The notes under the pieces: generated by a model
The model's database searches: none
Seen by the model: only the letters and a program-made list of their open reading frames with translations
Told to the model about the DNA's origin: nothing
Position numbers and translations under genes: made by a program
NCBI RefSeq assembly: GCF_001277995.1
Contig: NZ_CP009220.1
Coordinates: 2,824,329 to 2,888,328, forward strand
Direction of reading: 5' to 3'
Source: Corynebacterium deserti GIMN1.010
GTDB lineage: Bacteria > Actinomycetota > Actinomycetes > Mycobacteriales > Mycobacteriaceae
Length of the DNA stretch: 64,000 bases
In this document: positions 1 through 7,166 of the stretch, piece by piece
Position numbering within the stretch: the stretch's first letter is position 1
Layout of the letters: every line of letters starts with the position of its first letter

Positions 1-196
1 GAACTACCACGTTGAGGGTATGACCTGCGAGAACTGCGCAGCTTCCGTCGAGGATGAAATCAATCTCGTTGCGGGAACTCAGGGCGTGGAAGTAGATGTG
101 GAGCACGGTCGTGTGACTGTCACGGGTGAAGGTTTCAGTGATGATCAGATCATTGAAGCCATCGCGAATGCGGGCCTTAAGGTGAGCACGCAGTAA
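1..196 (+). CDS. Heavy-metal-associated (HMA) copper chaperone-like protein, 5' truncated
   Basis: The gene enters from before the window; 64 codons are visible, read from base 2 to the TAA at 194-196. The visible part is one HMA ferredoxin-like domain with the metal-binding GMTCENC motif (two Cys) at its start, followed by the usual alternating strand/helix pattern. A 60-70 residue protein of this kind is a CopZ/Atx1-type cytosolic copper carrier that hands Cu(I) to a P-type ATPase. A C-terminal HMA domain of a longer protein cannot be excluded because the start is missing. A rho-independent terminator follows. Confidence 0.8.
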   Translation, partial: NYHVEGMTCENCAASVEDEINLVAGTQGVEVDVEHGRVTVTGEGFSDDQIIEAIANAGLKVSTQ

Positions 197-270
197 CACC
201 AATTCCACATTGGTCTGACCACTAATACTGAGAATAGCACCCCCAAATTAGTGTGCACTTATTCTTAACG

Positions 271-309
271 GCAAGGCCCGATAGCATGTTTGCGCTTAGC
301 GGGCCTTGC
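271..309 (+). terminator. Rho-independent terminator after the HMA gene
   Basis: GCAAGGCCCG (271-280) pairs with CGGGCCTTGC (300-309) around a 19-nt loop, followed by GTTTTTAATT. It closes the copper-chaperone transcript before the MFS gene. Confidence 0.8.
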
Positions 310-395
310 TGTTTTTAATTGCTTATCGACGCCCCCATCCCCGCGATGATTTTAAAAGCAAAGGTTTTTCCGATTAGCGAGTAATCTTTTCCGGC

Positions 396-1715
396 ATGAA
401 CTTAACTCGGAATGACCGGCTCGATCGCCTGCCCGTCACATCCAAGCATAAAAAGCTCCTCGGCGGCTCTGGCATCGGTTGGGCCCTCGATGCAATGGAT
501 GTTGGCCTTATTTCCTTTGTCATGGCTGCACTTGCCACTCACTGGGGTTTGACCCCCACCCAAACGTCTTGGCTCGGTTCCATCGGATTTGTCGGCATGG
601 CAATCGGTGCAACGTTTGGCGGCCTCTTGGCGGACAAGATTGGGCGGCGACAAGTTTTCGCCTTGTCCCTCCTGGTCTACGGCGTCGCCACCGGCGCCTC
701 TGCCCTTTCCGTCTCCCTGGTCATGCTCATGGCGCTGCGTTTTGTCGTGGGCCTCGGCTTGGGCGCCGAACTCCCAGTCGCTTCCACGCTGATCTCAGAG
801 TTTTCTCCACGCAAAGTCCGCGGCCGCATGGTCGTTCTCCTTGAGGCTTTCTGGGCGCTGGGCTGGATCTTGGCTGCGATCATCGGCGCCTTTGTTGTGA
901 CGTCATCTGATAATGGCTGGCGCTGGGCACTCGCGCTGGGCTGCGTTCCTGCAGCGTACGCGGTCTACGTGCGTCTTGGCCTGCCGGAATCGGTGCGCTT
1001 CCTGGAGAGGAAGGGCCGCCACGATGAGGCCGAAGCAATTGTGGTGTCTTTCGAGGAGGCTGCTCGCGCGGAGGGCAAGGAGCTTGACGACGCCCCCGTC
1101 GTCAACCGTGATGAAGAAGCTACGGGGTCTGTCTCCATTTGGTCGGCTGCGCTGCGCAAGCGCACCATTGCACTGTGGATTGTGTGGTTCTGCATCAACC
1201 TGTCGTACTACGGCGCATTCATTTGGATTCCATCGCTGCTGGTTGCTGATGGTTTCACACTGGTTCGTTCGTTCCAGTTCACGCTGATCATCACCTTAGC
1301 GCAGCTTCCTGGCTATGCGACGGCTGCGTGGTTGATCGAAAAGTGGGGCCGACGAAGTACTCTGGCAACGTTCTTGGCTGGTTCTGCAGTTTCTGCTGCG
1401 CTCTACGGTTTGGCTGATGTGGAGTGGCAAATCCTTGTCGCAGGATGCCTGTTGTCATTCTTCAACTTGGGCGCTTGGGGCGCACTGTATGCCATTGGAC
1501 CGGAGCTGTACCCCACTAACGTTCGTGGCACGGGAACGGGCGCTGCCGCCGGTTTCGGGCGCATCGCATCGATTATCGCACCGCTGATCGTTCCACCAAT
1601 TATCGCGCTTGGTGGTCACATCGCACTGTTTGCACTATTTGCGTCAGCGTTTGCAATTGCAGCTATTGCCGCGTTTACGCTGCCTGAGCAGAAGGGTAAA
1701 GCTCTCGCTGATTAG
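396..1715 (+). CDS. MFS permease, NiaP (niacin transporter)-like
   Basis: A 439-residue protein with 12 predicted membrane segments. The MFS loop 2-3 signature GGLLADKIGRR lies at about residues 75-85. The TM1 motif LDAMDVG (about 31-37), the ELPVAST stretch, the SYYG..IW..S segment and the AQLPGYATAAWLIEKWGRR stretch resemble the Bacillus NiaP/YceI niacin transporters as I recall them; the family also includes aromatic-acid permeases. Probable role: import of nicotinate/nicotinamide or a similar small aromatic acid. There is no NAD-related neighbour to support this, so the substrate is inferred from resemblance only. The ATG at 396 has a weak ribosome site. Its 3' end overlaps the convergent 70-codon gene by about 40 bp. 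Confidence 0.7.
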   Translation: MNLTRNDRLDRLPVTSKHKKLLGGSGIGWALDAMDVGLISFVMAALATHWGLTPTQTSWLGSIGFVGMAIGATFGGLLADKIGRRQVFALSLLVYGVATGASALSVSLVMLMALRFVVGLGLGAELPVASTLISEFSPRKVRGRMVVLLEAFWALGWILAAIIGAFVVTSSDNGWRWALALGCVPAAYAVYVRLGLPESVRFLERKGRHDEAEAIVVSFEEAARAEGKELDDAPVVNRDEEATGSVSIWSAALRKRTIALWIVWFCINLSYYGAFIWIPSLLVADGFTLVRSFQFTLIITLAQLPGYATAAWLIEKWGRRSTLATFLAGSAVSAALYGLADVEWQILVAGCLLSFFNLGAWGALYAIGPELYPTNVRGTGTGAAAGFGRIASIIAPLIVPPIIALGGHIALFALFASAFAIAAIAAFTLPEQKGKALAD

Positions 1716-1887
1716 TGAGGCCCTTCCACCAGGATTTCAGGCTTCCAACAAGTGAGTGATCCTCATCTTGGCGGAAGTCTTCCAGGTTGCGTGGGAGGTT
1801 GGCAATCACCGTCGCCCCCTTCACGCGGGTGACAGTGATGTCATTGCGAAGTTGTACAGTGCCTGGGTCAAAGGTTCTTGATGTCAT
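1675..1887 (-). CDS. Small conserved-looking protein coupled to the PadR gene, unknown function
   Basis: A 70-residue protein with no membrane segment and no motif I recognise. Its ATG (1887) overlaps the end of the upstream PadR gene (stop at 1868) by about 20 bp, which suggests translational coupling and a shared job. The sequence is moderately charged and ends in a Trp-containing helix-like stretch (SLKSWWKGL). Its 3' end runs into the end of the MFS gene. The operon position is the main reason to accept it as real. Confidence 0.55.
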   Translation of the reverse strand: MTSRTFDPGTVQLRNDITVTRVKGATVIANLPRNLEDFRQDEDHSLVGSLKSWWKGLTNQRELYPSAQAA

Positions 1888-2413
1888 CTGCTGCTCTCCT
1901 TAAAATCTCGATAATTTGCTCGGCTTTGTCATCGGGGGCAGCTTTTGCCGCTTCCCGAACCTTGTGGAATTCAGCTCGGATGTTGAAAACATGCACTTCG
2001 CGGGATTCTGGGTTGCGGTAAGCTTCCAGGATTTTCTCCCACGCACTGCGGTTCTCCTCCACAGCCCGCTCGCCGTCGTTGGTGAGGCGGGCCATTTTTC
2101 TGCCCATATCGCTGGAGATGGAGATCAAGCCTTCATCTTCAAGCAGAGACAGCGTGGGATACACGGTGCCAGGGCTGGGAGTCCAGTTGCCCGCCGTCTG
2201 TTCACCGATGATGGTGATGATTTGGTAGCCGTGCATTGGTTCCGAAGCCAGCAGGATGAGGATGACGTTGCGAAGGTCGCCGCGTCCCGCCCTACCACCT
2301 CGACCACGCCCTGGGCGATGCCCTCCGTGGTTTCTGCGAGGGTGGCGCCGTCCGGGACGATCATCGAAGTTCTGGTGTCCACAAGGATCATTGTTCAGTT
2401 CTCTAAAACGCAT
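1868..2413 (-). CDS. PadR-family transcriptional regulator
   Basis: The chosen ATG at 2413 follows GAAAGGAAACGAT, giving 181 residues; an upstream in-frame start at 2485 would read through the operator region and is less likely. Residues 1-45 are an extremely Arg/Gly/His/Asn-rich tail, probably disordered. Residues 46-115 form the PadR winged helix (ILLASEPMHGYQI, then SPGTVYPTLSLLEDEGLI), followed by a C-terminal helical dimerisation part. PadR proteins usually repress drug- or phenolic-responsive exporters; here the only cotranscribed gene is the 70-residue protein downstream. The upstream region holds several copies of a palindromic element that probably mediate autoregulation. A PadR gene near dnaB/rpsF is also found in mycobacteria. 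Confidence 0.85.
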   Translation of the reverse strand: MRFRELNNDPCGHQNFDDRPGRRHPRRNHGGHRPGRGRGGRAGRGDLRNVILILLASEPMHGYQIITIIGEQTAGNWTPSPGTVYPTLSLLEDEGLISISSDMGRKMARLTNDGERAVEENRSAWEKILEAYRNPESREVHVFNIRAEFHKVREAAKAAPDDKAEQIIEILRRAADDIKNL

Positions 2414-2440
2414 ATCGTTTCCTTTCTTCGGACTAAAAGT

Positions 2441-2477
2441 TAACGATATATCGCTATTTATCGTTACGTCAACGATA
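2441..2477. promoter_or_regulatory. Probable PadR operator: clustered TAACGATA/TATCGTTA repeats
   Basis: TAACGATA at 2441-2448 and its inverse TATCGTTA at 2459-2466 flank the region. CGATATATCG at 2444-2453 is itself a perfect palindrome. Further partial copies occur at 2412-2418 (ATATCGT, at the start codon) and 2471-2477 (AACGATA). Position and symmetry fit an autoregulatory PadR site. Confidence 0.6.
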
Positions 2478-2570
2478 CTGGCCATTTTAGAGCAACATCG
2501 CAGGTCAGTCTATGTCGGTAAGTCTTGCCAAAGATAGGTATGCCTGCACTACGTGAACCCACATACACCA

Positions 2571-2602
2571 AAAGGCAGTGACCGATCACGGTCACTGCCT
2601 TT
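2571..2602 (-). terminator. Terminator downstream of dnaB
   Basis: AAAGGCAGTGACCG and CGGTCACTGCCTTT form a perfect 14-bp stem with a 4-nt ATCA loop, between the 5' end of the padR locus and the 3' end of dnaB. The long GC-rich stem with A-run and T-run flanks suits termination on either strand. Confidence 0.85.
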
Positions 2603-2649
2603 GTTATGGAGGTCGCCTTGGAGCCCGGAGGGCTGCGTCGAAAAGCGCT

Positions 2650-4221
2650 TTAGCCTCGGGCCATATCCACAAAGCGGGAGTAGTGCAGCTGGTGGGCGAC
2701 CTGGACGGTGTCGATGGGGCCACCGCGGTGCTTAGCCAGGATGATGTCGGCCTCACCGGCGCGCTCGTCGTCCTTGTCCTGGGAGTCGGGACGGTAAAGG
2801 AGCATAACGATGTCGGCGTCCTGCTCAAGCGAACCAGATTCACGCAGGTCCGCCAACTGCGGGCGCTTGTCGGTACGGGATTCCGGTCCACGGTTAAGCT
2901 GGGAAATCGCGATCAAGGGGACGTCAAGCTCCTTAGCCAACAGCTTAAGCTGACGGGAAAACTCAGACACTTCCTGCTGGCGGGATTCGACGCGCTTGCC
3001 GGAACTCATCAGCTGAAGGTAGTCCACGACGATCATCTTGAGGTCGTGCTTCTGCTTGAGTTTGCGGGCCTTGGAGCGGATTTCCATCATGGTGAGGTTG
3101 GCGGAGTCGTCGATAAACAGTGGTGCCTGGGCAACCTTATCGAGCTTTTGCACCATCTTCTCCCACGCAGCCTCGTCCATCTTGCCACCACGCATGTCCG
3201 CGAGCCTGATCTCCGTCTCTGCGGACAGAAGACGCATGACGATTTCAGACTTGGACATCTCGAGCGAGAAGATCACTGACGCCATGTTGTGCTTAATCGA
3301 CGCAGAACGCATGAAATCCAAGGCAATCGTGGACTTACCCACACCAGGACGAGCAGCGACAATAATCATCTGACCACCGCGCAGGCCGTTGGTTAGATCA
3401 TCGAGATCCTTGAAGCCAGTGGGAATGCCCGTGGCCATACCGCCATCGTTAAGCATTTCCAGCTCTTCCATGGTCTCGTTCAAGATGTCGGCAAGAACGG
3501 CATAGTCCTCGCTTTGATTCTTCTGCGAGACCGCGAAAACTTCCTGCTGAGCCCGGTCAATGACGGCGTCAATCTCAGCGCCTTCATCGCCTTCATAACC
3601 CAGCTGAACAACGCGGGTACCGGCGTCGACAAGACGGCGCAGGACAGCCTTCTCAGAGACGATTTCAGCGTAGTAGCGGGCATTGGCCGCAGTAGGAACC
3701 GATTGGATGAGCTCGTAGAGATAACCGCCGCCACCGACGCGCTCTAGGTCATTGGTACGATCCAAACGGCCAGAGACAATTACCGGGTCAATATCACGGT
3801 TATCGCTAAAGAGATCAATAATCGCCTGGAAAATGAGCTGGTGCGCAGGACGGTAAAAGTCCTCAGGGCTTAAAATATCCAGGATATCGATGACCGTGTT
3901 GGGGCTGAGCAGCATCGCGCCCAGAACACCCTTCTCGGCGTCGTTGTCATAAGGAGGGGAGCGGAAGTCACGGTATTCACGTGCATCATTGTCCCGGCCA
4001 CGACGACTACCGAAGTTGCCTGAGCGGTTCGAGCTACCATTTCCGGAGTTGTTGCGGCTGTTGCCTGAACTTCCGGGGCTGCCGAATTCCTTCGCGGGGG
4101 AGAAATCCTCAAAAGCAGGGGAGGGAAGGGCAGAGCCAACTGCCTCATCCGCAAAGGAATCTTGTGGATCCTGCGGTGGCTCAAAGTCATCATCAAAACT
4201 TGCGGCGTGTGAATCAGCCAT
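2650..4221 (-). CDS. dnaB: Replicative DNA helicase DnaB
   Basis: The hexameric 5'-3' helicase that unwinds DNA ahead of the replisome and loads primase. It has 523 residues, longer than the typical 450-470. The extra length is an N-terminal low-complexity tail (about 1-90) rich in Asp/Glu then Ser/Asn/Gly/Arg. The DnaB N domain begins near residue 92 (YDNDAEKGVLGAMLLSP). Walker A ARPGVGKST is at about 290-298, Walker B IVVDYLQLM at about 397-405, followed by the SRQLKLLAKEL and LADLRESGSLEQDAD motifs. No intein interrupts it, unlike several mycobacterial dnaB genes. The gene is monocistronic here, bounded by a strong terminator downstream and the DnaA-box-rich region upstream. Confidence 0.97.
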   Translation of the reverse strand: MADSHAASFDDDFEPPQDPQDSFADEAVGSALPSPAFEDFSPAKEFGSPGSSGNSRNNSGNGSSNRSGNFGSRRGRDNDAREYRDFRSPPYDNDAEKGVLGAMLLSPNTVIDILDILSPEDFYRPAHQLIFQAIIDLFSDNRDIDPVIVSGRLDRTNDLERVGGGGYLYELIQSVPTAANARYYAEIVSEKAVLRRLVDAGTRVVQLGYEGDEGAEIDAVIDRAQQEVFAVSQKNQSEDYAVLADILNETMEELEMLNDGGMATGIPTGFKDLDDLTNGLRGGQMIIVAARPGVGKSTIALDFMRSASIKHNMASVIFSLEMSKSEIVMRLLSAETEIRLADMRGGKMDEAAWEKMVQKLDKVAQAPLFIDDSANLTMMEIRSKARKLKQKHDLKMIVVDYLQLMSSGKRVESRQQEVSEFSRQLKLLAKELDVPLIAISQLNRGPESRTDKRPQLADLRESGSLEQDADIVMLLYRPDSQDKDDERAGEADIILAKHRGGPIDTVQVAHQLHYSRFVDMARG

Positions 4222-4458
4222 TTCTTTTAAATCCCCAATCTAGTTACAGATCCACTCTAGTGCGTCATCCAAGGCGTAGCTCAACCGCTGCGCAGCTCAA
4301 TCCCCTTGCTACGCAAACTGTGATCTCCACCTCATCCCTGAGCCGTGCGGCCGAGTGCGCAGTGGCAATGTAGATCGTGCCAACAACGCAGTTTCTCACG
4401 CCTTACATTCGCAACACAACTGCCCTGCGAACGACAATGAGAAGTTCTTTTCCAAAAA

Positions 4459-4777
4459 CTATCCACAGCAGCAAAGATGAACAACAGATAATCCATAACA
4501 ATTATCCACATTTTAGGGAAGTTGCACACATTTGCACCTCTTACCTGTGGATAACTTGTGGATAACGTCCCCACATCACGACGCAAAACTGACATAAGCG
4601 CAGGTCAAAACGGCGTGTTGCCTTGTGGATAACTTGTACAAAACCGTGGATAACTATCCTCACCTGCAGTTTCCCCTCAGCTCTAGGGCAGATAAACTGA
4701 GATACCCGCTCTATCCAGCAATTATATAATCCGCTAACGGCAGGTTAACTATCCACATTTACTCACAGTTATCCACA
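4459..4777. promoter_or_regulatory. Cluster of DnaA boxes between dnaB and rplI
   Basis: The 850-bp gap 4222-5074 holds no convincing gene. Within 4459-4777 there are five perfect DnaA boxes (TTATCCACA or its inverse): 4502-4510 (+), 4546-4554 (-), 4557-4565 (-), 4624-4632 (-) and 4769-4777 (+). Three have one mismatch: 4459-4467, 4645-4653 and 4749-4757. The surroundings are AT-rich (for example TTATATAAT near 4722). The density is origin-like, but no dnaA, dnaN or other oriC-flanking gene is in the window. More likely roles are DnaA titration or DnaA control of dnaB and/or the start of a replication-linked domain. Confidence 0.85.
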
Positions 4778-4969
4778 GCTGTGTGAAAGTATGGACGAAC
4801 GGTTAAATCTGTGGCAAGACGCGCACCACGCAGTCCCGGGATGTGCGTCTATTCCCGGCCCCGATAGAGGCATTTCAAGAGAATCCATAGCGCTCACAAT
4901 TGCCACCTCATGCTGGCCAAACAAAATTAGCTATTGCGCCATTTATTGGGAAAAGGTATGTAAAAATAC

Positions 4970-5005
4970 TTCAACCCCACTCCTGCTGTTTGGAGTGGGG
5001 TTGAA
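4970..5005 (-). terminator. Terminator of the rpsF-ssb-rplI operon
   Basis: TTCAACCCCACTCC (4970-4983) pairs perfectly with GGAGTGGGGTTGAA (4992-5005) around an 8-nt loop. On the minus strand it is followed by an A/T-rich stretch (AGTATTTTTA). It lies 70 bp downstream of rplI. Confidence 0.88.
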
Positions 5006-5074
5006 GAATGCTGTTGTCGTTGGGTGTTCTACCGCTTCGGTGGGTAGGACACCGCCGTCGCATGCGCGTTGTCG

Positions 5075-5527
5075 TTACGCTGCGACGACCTCAAACTTCA
5101 CGCGGGAAACAATTCCGTCGGTGAGCTTTGCTTCTACCTGGTACTTACCGGTGGTCTTAACCAGGTTCTTCGGGAGAACAATGGCACGCTTATCCAGGTT
5201 CGGGCCGCCGGCTGCCTTGACTGCGTCGACGATGTCGTCAGTCTTAACGGAGCCGAACAGTTTGCCGCTCTCAGAGGTGCGGACTGCGATGGAGACACCC
5301 TCAAGTGCTTCCAGCTGAGCCTTTACTTCGCGAGCGTGGTCGAGGTCGCGAATTGCGCGAGCCTCCTGGGCACGCTTGATGCCCTCGATCTGCTTCTCAG
5401 CACCCGGGGTGGCTACGATTGCCAGTCCACGGGGAAGTAGCAGGTTACGTCCGTAGCCGTCCTTAACCTCTACGATGTCGCCAGCGACACCAAGGTTCTC
5501 AACGGCGGCGGTGAGGATCAGCTTCAT
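5075..5527 (-). CDS. rplI: 50S ribosomal protein L9
   Basis: A 150-residue protein of normal length. The N-terminal L9 domain carries the signature VKDGYGRNLLLPRGLA (about 21-36). It is followed by the long connecting helix (about 40-75) and the C-terminal rRNA-binding domain with the SGKLFGSVKTDDI stretch. The start ATG has a good site (GAAAGGCAGGGATC). It is the last gene of rpsF-ssb-rplI. The rpsR gene that often sits between ssb and rplI is absent here, as in other corynebacteria that carry it elsewhere. Confidence 0.97.
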   Translation of the reverse strand: MKLILTAAVENLGVAGDIVEVKDGYGRNLLLPRGLAIVATPGAEKQIEGIKRAQEARAIRDLDHAREVKAQLEALEGVSIAVRTSESGKLFGSVKTDDIVDAVKAAGGPNLDKRAIVLPKNLVKTTGKYQVEAKLTDGIVSRVKFEVVAA

Positions 5528-5581
5528 GATCCCTGCCTTTCGTGGTTTTAAAGTGTGTGTGAATTTTTAAAGAAAGAAAGC

Positions 5582-6274
5582 CTAGAACGGAGGCTCATCG
5601 TCTGCTCCACCGAATCCGCCGGTTCCTCCGGCTGGTGGTGCAGAGTTCCAAGGATCGTTGTCTGGGGCGCCCTGTTGGTTGCCTCCACCGAATCCACCTT
5701 GGTTGAAGTTGTTGTTCTGGTTGCCACCCTGGTTTCCACCAGCGTTGCCGCCTTGATTTCCACCGGAGTTTCCACCAAAGCCACCAGCATTCTGGCCACC
5801 GAATCCACCCTGGTTGCCGCCCTGGTTTCCACCAAAGCCACCCTGGTTTGATCCGCCCTGGTTGCCACCGAAATTGCTGCCAAAGTTTCCGCCCTGGTTT
5901 CCACCACGGGGAATGCGATGGACATCCGCCTTTGCAAAGGACAAGGATGGTCCAACGTCATCAGCTTCAACTTCAAATACGCTGCGCTTCTCGCCCTCGC
6001 GGGTTTCGTAGGAGCGCTGCTTGAGACGACCAGTGACGATAACGCGCATACCCTTGGACAGGGATTCTGCAACGTTTTCGGCTGCCTGACGCCAAACGTT
6101 TACGGTGAGGAAGAGGGCTTCGCCGTCTTCCCACTGGTTGGTTTGGCGATTGAACGAGCGGGGAGTCGAAGCAATGCGGAAGTTAGCTACTGCGGCACCC
6201 GATGGGGTAAAACGCAGCTCCGGGTCAGCAACGACGTTGCCAACAACGGTGATATTGGTATCTCCGATTGCCAT
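5582..6274 (-). CDS. ssb: Single-stranded DNA-binding protein SSB
   Basis: Binds and protects ssDNA during replication, recombination and repair. Of 230 residues, about 1-115 form the OB fold ([52 protein letters not shown]). Residues 120-215 are a long linker of tandem [16 protein letters not shown] units (Gly/Asn/Gln/Phe), and the end is the acidic tip DDEPPF that docks partner proteins. The linker is longer and more repetitive than in E. coli, typical of actinobacterial SsbA. The repeat codons create long antisense and alternate-frame ORFs that are not genes. Confidence 0.97.
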   Translation of the reverse strand: MAIGDTNITVVGNVVADPELRFTPSGAAVANFRIASTPRSFNRQTNQWEDGEALFLTVNVWRQAAENVAESLSKGMRVIVTGRLKQRSYETREGEKRSVFEVEADDVGPSLSFAKADVHRIPRGGNQGGNFGSNFGGNQGGSNQGGFGGNQGGNQGGFGGQNAGGFGGNSGGNQGGNAGGNQGGNQNNNFNQGGFGGGNQQGAPDNDPWNSAPPAGGTGGFGGADDEPPF

Positions 6275-6311
6275 GATCCTTCAACTACCTCTCTAGAGCC
6301 TCAAAAGTTCT

Positions 6312-6599
6312 TTACTTGTCGAGTCGCAGAACCTTGGTGCGCAGGACACCATCGTTCAGGTTCAGAACACGATCGAGTTCGAGCACGGTTGCGGACTCGC
6401 ACTTGAGATCGACGACGGCGTAAACGCCCTCTTCCTTCTTGTTGATTGGGTATGCAAGACGGCGCTTGCCCCAAACATCAACCTTCACTACGTCACCCTT
6501 GTCCTTGCGGACAACCTCGAGGAATTTATCCAGGGACGGGGCAACAGTGCGCTCATCCTGAGAAGGATCGAGAATGATCATAAGTTCGTATTGACGCAC
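6312..6599 (-). CDS. rpsF: 30S ribosomal protein S6
   Basis: S6 of the small-subunit platform. I choose the GTG at 6599 (95 residues, beginning [12 protein letters not shown]), which matches the family start. In-frame GTG 6611 and ATG 6608 also exist directly after AGGAGG but would be too close to that ribosome site or add MRSV. The body carries the S6 core ([27 protein letters not shown]) and the C-terminal [10 protein letters not shown]. It is first in the operon with ssb and rplI. Confidence 0.95.
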   Translation of the reverse strand: MRQYELMIILDPSQDERTVAPSLDKFLEVVRKDKGDVVKVDVWGKRRLAYPINKKEEGVYAVVDLKCESATVLELDRVLNLNDGVLRTKVLRLDK

Positions 6600-6726
6600 G
6601 GACCTCATCACCTCCTATGGTCTAGTATTTGTGTTTCGGCCATGCCACCGTTGGCATAGCAGGAGGGTCGTTGCGTCAGCAACCTTTTCAAGGTACACCA
6701 AACGCGACGAAATGTCGATTCCTGAT

Positions 6727-6882
6727 TTATGCGTTTTCGCTTGTTGTTCCCGCATGAAGGTTGTGTTCCGGTTTCACCCCAACGTCTTGCACGGACGCCT
6801 GAGTGGAGGAAATGCTTGCCAGCGTAAGCGCAGAGACCGCCAGCACGCTGACAACAGTCGTGGAATTCTTCGCCTTTTTCAC
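6727..6882 (-). CDS. Small secreted peptide, 51 residues
   Basis: A short reading frame from GTG 6882 to TAA 6727, preceded by AAAGGCAGG at suitable spacing and an in-frame stop. The N-terminus is a classic Sec signal: KKAKN, then a hydrophobic run VVSVLAVSALTLASI, then a small-residue region with likely cleavage near TQAS. The mature part would be only about 20-25 residues, polar, with two His. It sits upstream of the S6 operon and downstream of the 71-residue membrane protein on the same strand. I recognise no family. The signal-peptide architecture and the ribosome site are the reasons to call it. Confidence 0.55.
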   Translation of the reverse strand: MKKAKNSTTVVSVLAVSALTLASISSTQASVQDVGVKPEHNLHAGTTSENA

Positions 6883-6950
6883 CCGTAACCTGCCTTTCTA
6901 AAAGCCTAACGGCCGTTCAGAAAAGATAGTTCCCAACCTCACATTAGGTC

Positions 6951-7166
6951 TTACACGGGTGTCGACGCCCAAAACACCGCAATCGTCACCGGAATCACTG
7001 TGATCAGCACAATCGCAATGGTAAAAAGTGTCCAAATCTGAACATTAGATTTCTTGTACATAAAGCTGGCGAACGCTCCGCCGAAAAACAGAAAACCAAT
7101 AAACACGCTGGCCATGGTGATGAACAAGATCGTTGAGCTCACTTTGATTCCTTCACTGCTTATCAA
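6951..7166 (-). CDS. Small two-TM membrane protein, unknown function
   Basis: A 71-residue protein with two hydrophobic segments (about 11-34 and 45-66) separated by a short basic loop (MYKKSNVQ). Its ATG overlaps the stop of the upstream GT87 gene by four bases, so the two are translationally coupled. The pairing suggests a small accessory subunit or a membrane partner of the glycosyltransferase; no motif supports a specific function. Confidence 0.65.
   Translation of the reverse strand: MISSEGIKVSSTILFITMASVFIGFLFFGGAFASFMYKKSNVQIWTLFTIAIVLITVIPVTIAVFWASTPV

Noticed and set aside
2578..3279. 233-codon plus-strand ORF opposite dnaB
   Set aside because: Antisense shadow of dnaB.
4459..4777. 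Chromosomal origin oriC
   Set aside because: DnaA boxes are dense but no dnaA, dnaN or recF gene is near, and the genes present are known not to flank corynebacterial oriC. Recorded as a DnaA-box cluster instead.
5690..5900. Tandem DNA repeat/minisatellite
   Set aside because: It is the codon repeat of the SSB Gly/Asn/Gln linker, not a separate repeat element.
6631..6888. 85-codon plus-strand ORF opposite the small secreted peptide
   Set aside because: No ribosome site or domain; the minus-strand signal-peptide ORF is the better reading.
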